Shown: one piece after another, positions 62,311 to 64,000 of the stretch | How the letters are laid out: every line of letters starts with the position of its first letter | Position numbering within the stretch: the stretch's first letter is position 1 | The notes under the pieces: generated by a model | Databases searched by the model: none | What the model saw: the letters and a program-made list of their open reading frames with translations, nothing else | What the model was told of the DNA's origin: nothing | Made by a program: the position numbers and the translations under genes | Assembly (NCBI GenBank): GCA_024234575.1 | Contig: JACKOB010000002.1 | Coordinates: 1,054,001-1,118,000, forward strand | Reading direction: 5' to 3' | DNA: 64,000 nt | DNA from: Hahellaceae bacterium | GTDB lineage: Bacteria > Pseudomonadota > Gammaproteobacteria > Pseudomonadales > Oleiphilaceae

Positions 62311-62430
62311 TATATCTAGGTTGAGTACGTGACAGGCTCTAGGCACTGGTTCAACCGCCAGGCTGGCATCCATTTCACTGAAATAAGATGTGCCGCTAAA
62401 CGTACTCACCAAAGGTCTTTCAAACCTTTC

Positions 62431-62500
62431 GCTTGTTAGCTCAGTGGGTAGAGCAGTTAGTGAAAACTAATGGGTCGCGGGTTCAATTCCTGCACAAGCT
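62431..62500 (+). ncRNA. tRNA-like RNA
   Basis: The stretch folds into a tRNA cloverleaf. Acceptor stem GCTTGT/ACAAGC is 6 bp; TA follows as positions 8-9; the D arm GCTC-(AGTGGGTA)-GAGC is canonical; the anticodon arm GTTAG/CTAAT is 5 bp but has a 6-nt loop (TGAAAA) instead of 7; the variable loop is 5 nt; the T arm GCGGG-(TTCAATT)-CCTGC is canonical. There is no seventh acceptor pair and no CCA after it. It is therefore a tRNA mimic or decayed tRNA, not a normal decoding tRNA. It lies about 110 nt after the RtcR-type promoter. Possible roles: a repair substrate or signal for RtcB/RtcR, or a tRNA-like module of a Y RNA. Confidence 0.7.
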
Positions 62501-62507
62501 CCCGGTA

Positions 62508-62579
62508 AGCCGAAAGGCTAGGGTTCGAATCCCTCATTGAAGTATAAGCGGGGCAATGCCCCATAAGGGTATGAATACC
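62508..62579 (+). ncRNA. Second structured RNA module with T-arm-like hairpin
   Basis: Directly after the tRNA-like fold lie four hairpins: AGCC-GAAA-GGCT (62508-62519), a T-arm-like AGGG-(TTCGAAT)-CCCT (62520-62534), GGGGC-AAT-GCCCC (62550-62562) and GGTA-TGAA-TACC (62568-62579). The first, GCCGAAAG, fits the G-N-C-G-A-A loop motif that I recall for bacterial Y RNAs (YrlA), whose effector module mimics tRNA with a T-like arm beside it. This is suggestive, not proof. The 5' half of a tRNA is absent here. Confidence 0.5.
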
Positions 62580-62716
62580 GCAGCGGAAATGTTTTTACAT
62601 CAACGCATCGGCCAGTAGTACCAACGCTAACGGGCAGTGTATGAGGTCACGGCCCCGGCGATCGGATGAATCGGTGAGACAGATTGTCACCGGTATTCCG
62701 GGTGACCGTTATGGAA

Positions 62717-62757
62717 GCGTTAGAAAATGCGCCTTTGGCAAGGTGTTTTGCTAACGC
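62717..62757 (+). ncRNA. Long hairpin in the slipin leader
   Basis: A nearly continuous hairpin of about 17 bp: GCGTTAG with CTAACGC, AAAA with TTTT, then CGCCTT with AAGGTG, closed by TGGC. A second hairpin, GGTACT-GCCG-AGTACC, follows at 62791-62806, and a third of 6 bp (CGGTGA/TCACCG) precedes at 62672-62692. No open frame with a ribosome-binding site accounts for this sequence. Upstream CGCTAAC near 62624 could pair with GCGTTAG as an alternative fold. Confidence 0.6.
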
Positions 62758-62851
62758 AGACAAATGTTTTATCCGGCTCCGCATCCCCTAGGTACTGCCG
62801 AGTACCCCCCGTTGGTTTCCAGCGTTAATGCTGTTTTATAAGAAGGAAAGA

Positions 62852-64000
62852 ATGATGTTAGGAATAATGAAAAAAGTAGTAGTGGCAGACAACGAGCGCG
62901 TATTGGTTTTTAAAGATCGTCAGTTTTTGAAGGTGTTGGTGCCAGGTAAATATCGATTTTTTGATATGGGTAAGCAGCTTTCGTTCGAGTCATTGAATGT
63001 AACGAATGCAGGCATTAGCCATAGTCAGTTGGATGTGTTGTTGAAAAAGCCTGCCTTTGCAGAGCAAGTGGAAACATTCGTCTTACAGGAAAACGAAGTG
63101 GGGGTGGTTTATACCGATGGAAAATTGCATCAGGTATTAAAACCCGGTGATCGATTGGTGACATGGAAAGAGGCTCTGACCACCGAGGTGAAAGTGTTCT
63201 CGTTGGATACGTTGACGCCTATCGCCGAGCCTATGCTGTCGCTTTTGGTGAGAGACAGTTTGGATAAAACGGTGCGAGCGAAATACATTATTCATACGCA
63301 GGTGCCTGAAGGTTTCGTCGGTTTGTTGTTCGAGAATGGCAAGCGCGTGCAAATGCTAAAAGCTGGTCGCTATGGTTACTGGTTGTTTAACCGGGATGTT
63401 CAGGTTCAGCTTTACGATTTGAAGCTGCAAATGATTGACATCGCTGGTCAGGAAATTTTGACTAAAGATCGCGTGAGTTTGCGAATTAATCTGAGTGCCG
63501 TCTACCAGTTGGTGGATGTTGAAACGGCGGCAAGCCAGTTGAGCAATGTGAGTGATTACCTCTATAAGCGTCTGCAATTGGCGTTACGGGAAGTGATAGG
63601 TACGCGCACGCTGGATGAGTTGTTGGCGGATAAAAATGTCGTGTCGAGCGCGATTTACGATGAGTGCCATGCTTCGTTAAAAGCGTATGGCATTTCACTG
63701 GATCGAGTGGGAGTAAAAGACATTATTCTGCCTGGAGAGATGAAAGAGATTTTGAATCAGGTCGTGCAGGCACAAAAAGCCGCCGAAGCAAATTTGATCA
63801 AACGTCGGGAAGAAACGGCGGCGACGCGATCATTAAGCAACACCGCGAAGATGATGGAAAATAATGCGACCTTGTTGCGTTTGAAAGAGTTGGAAACATT
63901 GGAAAAAGTGGTCGAGCGTATTGAGCATATCAGTGTGTTCGGTGGTTTGGATTCGGTGATGAATGATTTGGTGAAATTGTCGGGTGGTGTGGCGAAAAGG
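62852..64000 (+). CDS. Slipin (SPFH/band-7) protein, 3' end outside window
   Basis: An open frame of at least 383 codons starts at ATG 62852 (or 62855) behind AAGGA and runs off the right edge. The N-terminal part is a tandem-repeat domain (VVVADNERVLVFKDRQFLKVLVPGKYRF, then QENEVGVVYTDGKLHQVLKPGDRL), followed at about residues 150-330 by a SPFH/band-7 domain (VPEGFVGLLFENGKRVQMLKAGRYGYW, LQMIDIAGQEILTKDRVSLRINLSAVYQLVDVETA, RTLDELLADKNVVSSAIYDE). A coiled-coil with EANLIKRREETAATRSL follows. It has no obvious N-terminal membrane anchor. Slipins are found near RtcB in other bacteria; here the RtcR promoter joins them. Confidence 0.85.
   Translation, partial: MMLGIMKKVVVADNERVLVFKDRQFLKVLVPGKYRFFDMGKQLSFESLNVTNAGISHSQLDVLLKKPAFAEQVETFVLQENEVGVVYTDGKLHQVLKPGDRLVTWKEALTTEVKVFSLDTLTPIAEPMLSLLVRDSLDKTVRAKYIIHTQVPEGFVGLLFENGKRVQMLKAGRYGYWLFNRDVQVQLYDLKLQMIDIAGQEILTKDRVSLRINLSAVYQLVDVETAASQLSNVSDYLYKRLQLALREVIGTRTLDELLADKNVVSSAIYDECHASLKAYGISLDRVGVKDIILPGEMKEILNQVVQAQKAAEANLIKRREETAATRSLSNTAKMMENNATLLRLKELETLEKVVERIEHISVFGGLDSVMNDLVKLSGGVAKR

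Noticed and set aside
62431..62500. Ordinary tRNA gene
   Set aside because: The D and T arms are canonical, but the acceptor stem has 6 bp, the anticodon loop has 6 nt and no CCA follows. It is listed as tRNA-like instead.

Overview
The window looks like the chromosome of a marine or aquatic gammaproteobacterium of moderate GC, probably outside Vibrionaceae. The evidence is a complete syp-type exopolysaccharide locus, a proteobacterial dedicated (class GN) sortase system, a DUF3336 patatin, an RtcBA/RtcR RNA-repair locus with a slipin, and many sigma-54 promoters. I cannot name the genus.

Layout. 1-2417: the N-terminal part of a patatin-like gene that runs off the left edge, a periplasmic solute-binding protein and a DUF2461 protein. 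2480-36593: a large polysaccharide/biofilm locus. Its left and middle parts hold ugd, a LruC-domain protein with a lipoprotein, a VanZ-like fusion, glycosyltransferases, an O-antigen-ligase/polymerase-like protein, a flippase, an asparagine-synthase-like protein, an acetyltransferase, a chain-length regulator and a fused GT2/priming sugar transferase. Its right end (24953-36593) matches the Vibrio fischeri symbiosis polysaccharide genes in content: STAS protein (SypA), OmpA lipoprotein (SypB), SLBB export protein (SypC), tyrosine-kinase-like ATPase (SypD), a PhnD-like binding protein, hybrid kinase with HPt (SypF), kinase-REC-PP2C protein (SypE) and a LuxO/SypG-type sigma-54 activator (SypG). 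A REC-GGDEF protein, a small hypothetical and a NYN-domain protein sit inside it.

Regulation of the EPS locus can be read from the DNA. Eight sigma-54 (-24/-12) promoters lie before its transcription units, six with the GG-N10-GC spacing and the others close variants. About 55-130 bp upstream of most are 13-bp boxes resembling the LuxO site TTGCA-N3-TGCAA, several of them exact tandem pairs. The simplest model is that SypF/SypE/SypA signalling feeds SypG, which binds these boxes and activates every unit.

36675-44224: an orphan integrase N-domain gene, acyl-CoA-binding protein, a DUF4442 protein, then the dedicated sortase system (kinase, regulator, VIT/VWA target, sortase). 44341-56676: a chalcone-isomerase-like protein, an RNA methyltransferase, a DCC-family protein, a MarR regulator with three matching operators around an RND-LolA fusion/outer-membrane-protein/hydrolase operon, a chemoreceptor, a broken hydrolase copy and a patatin. 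56973-58019: an exported protein of unknown function.

58042-64000: the RNA-repair locus. rtcB-rtcA and rtcR read leftward; on the other side of rtcR a sigma-54 promoter reads rightward into about 530 nt of structured non-coding sequence, including a nearly complete tRNA-like fold, followed by a slipin (SPFH/band-7) gene that runs off the right edge. Both rtc promoters share the same unusual TTGA -12 element. This RtcR-controlled tRNA-mimic/slipin unit is the most novel-looking part of the window; the syp-like regulon is second.
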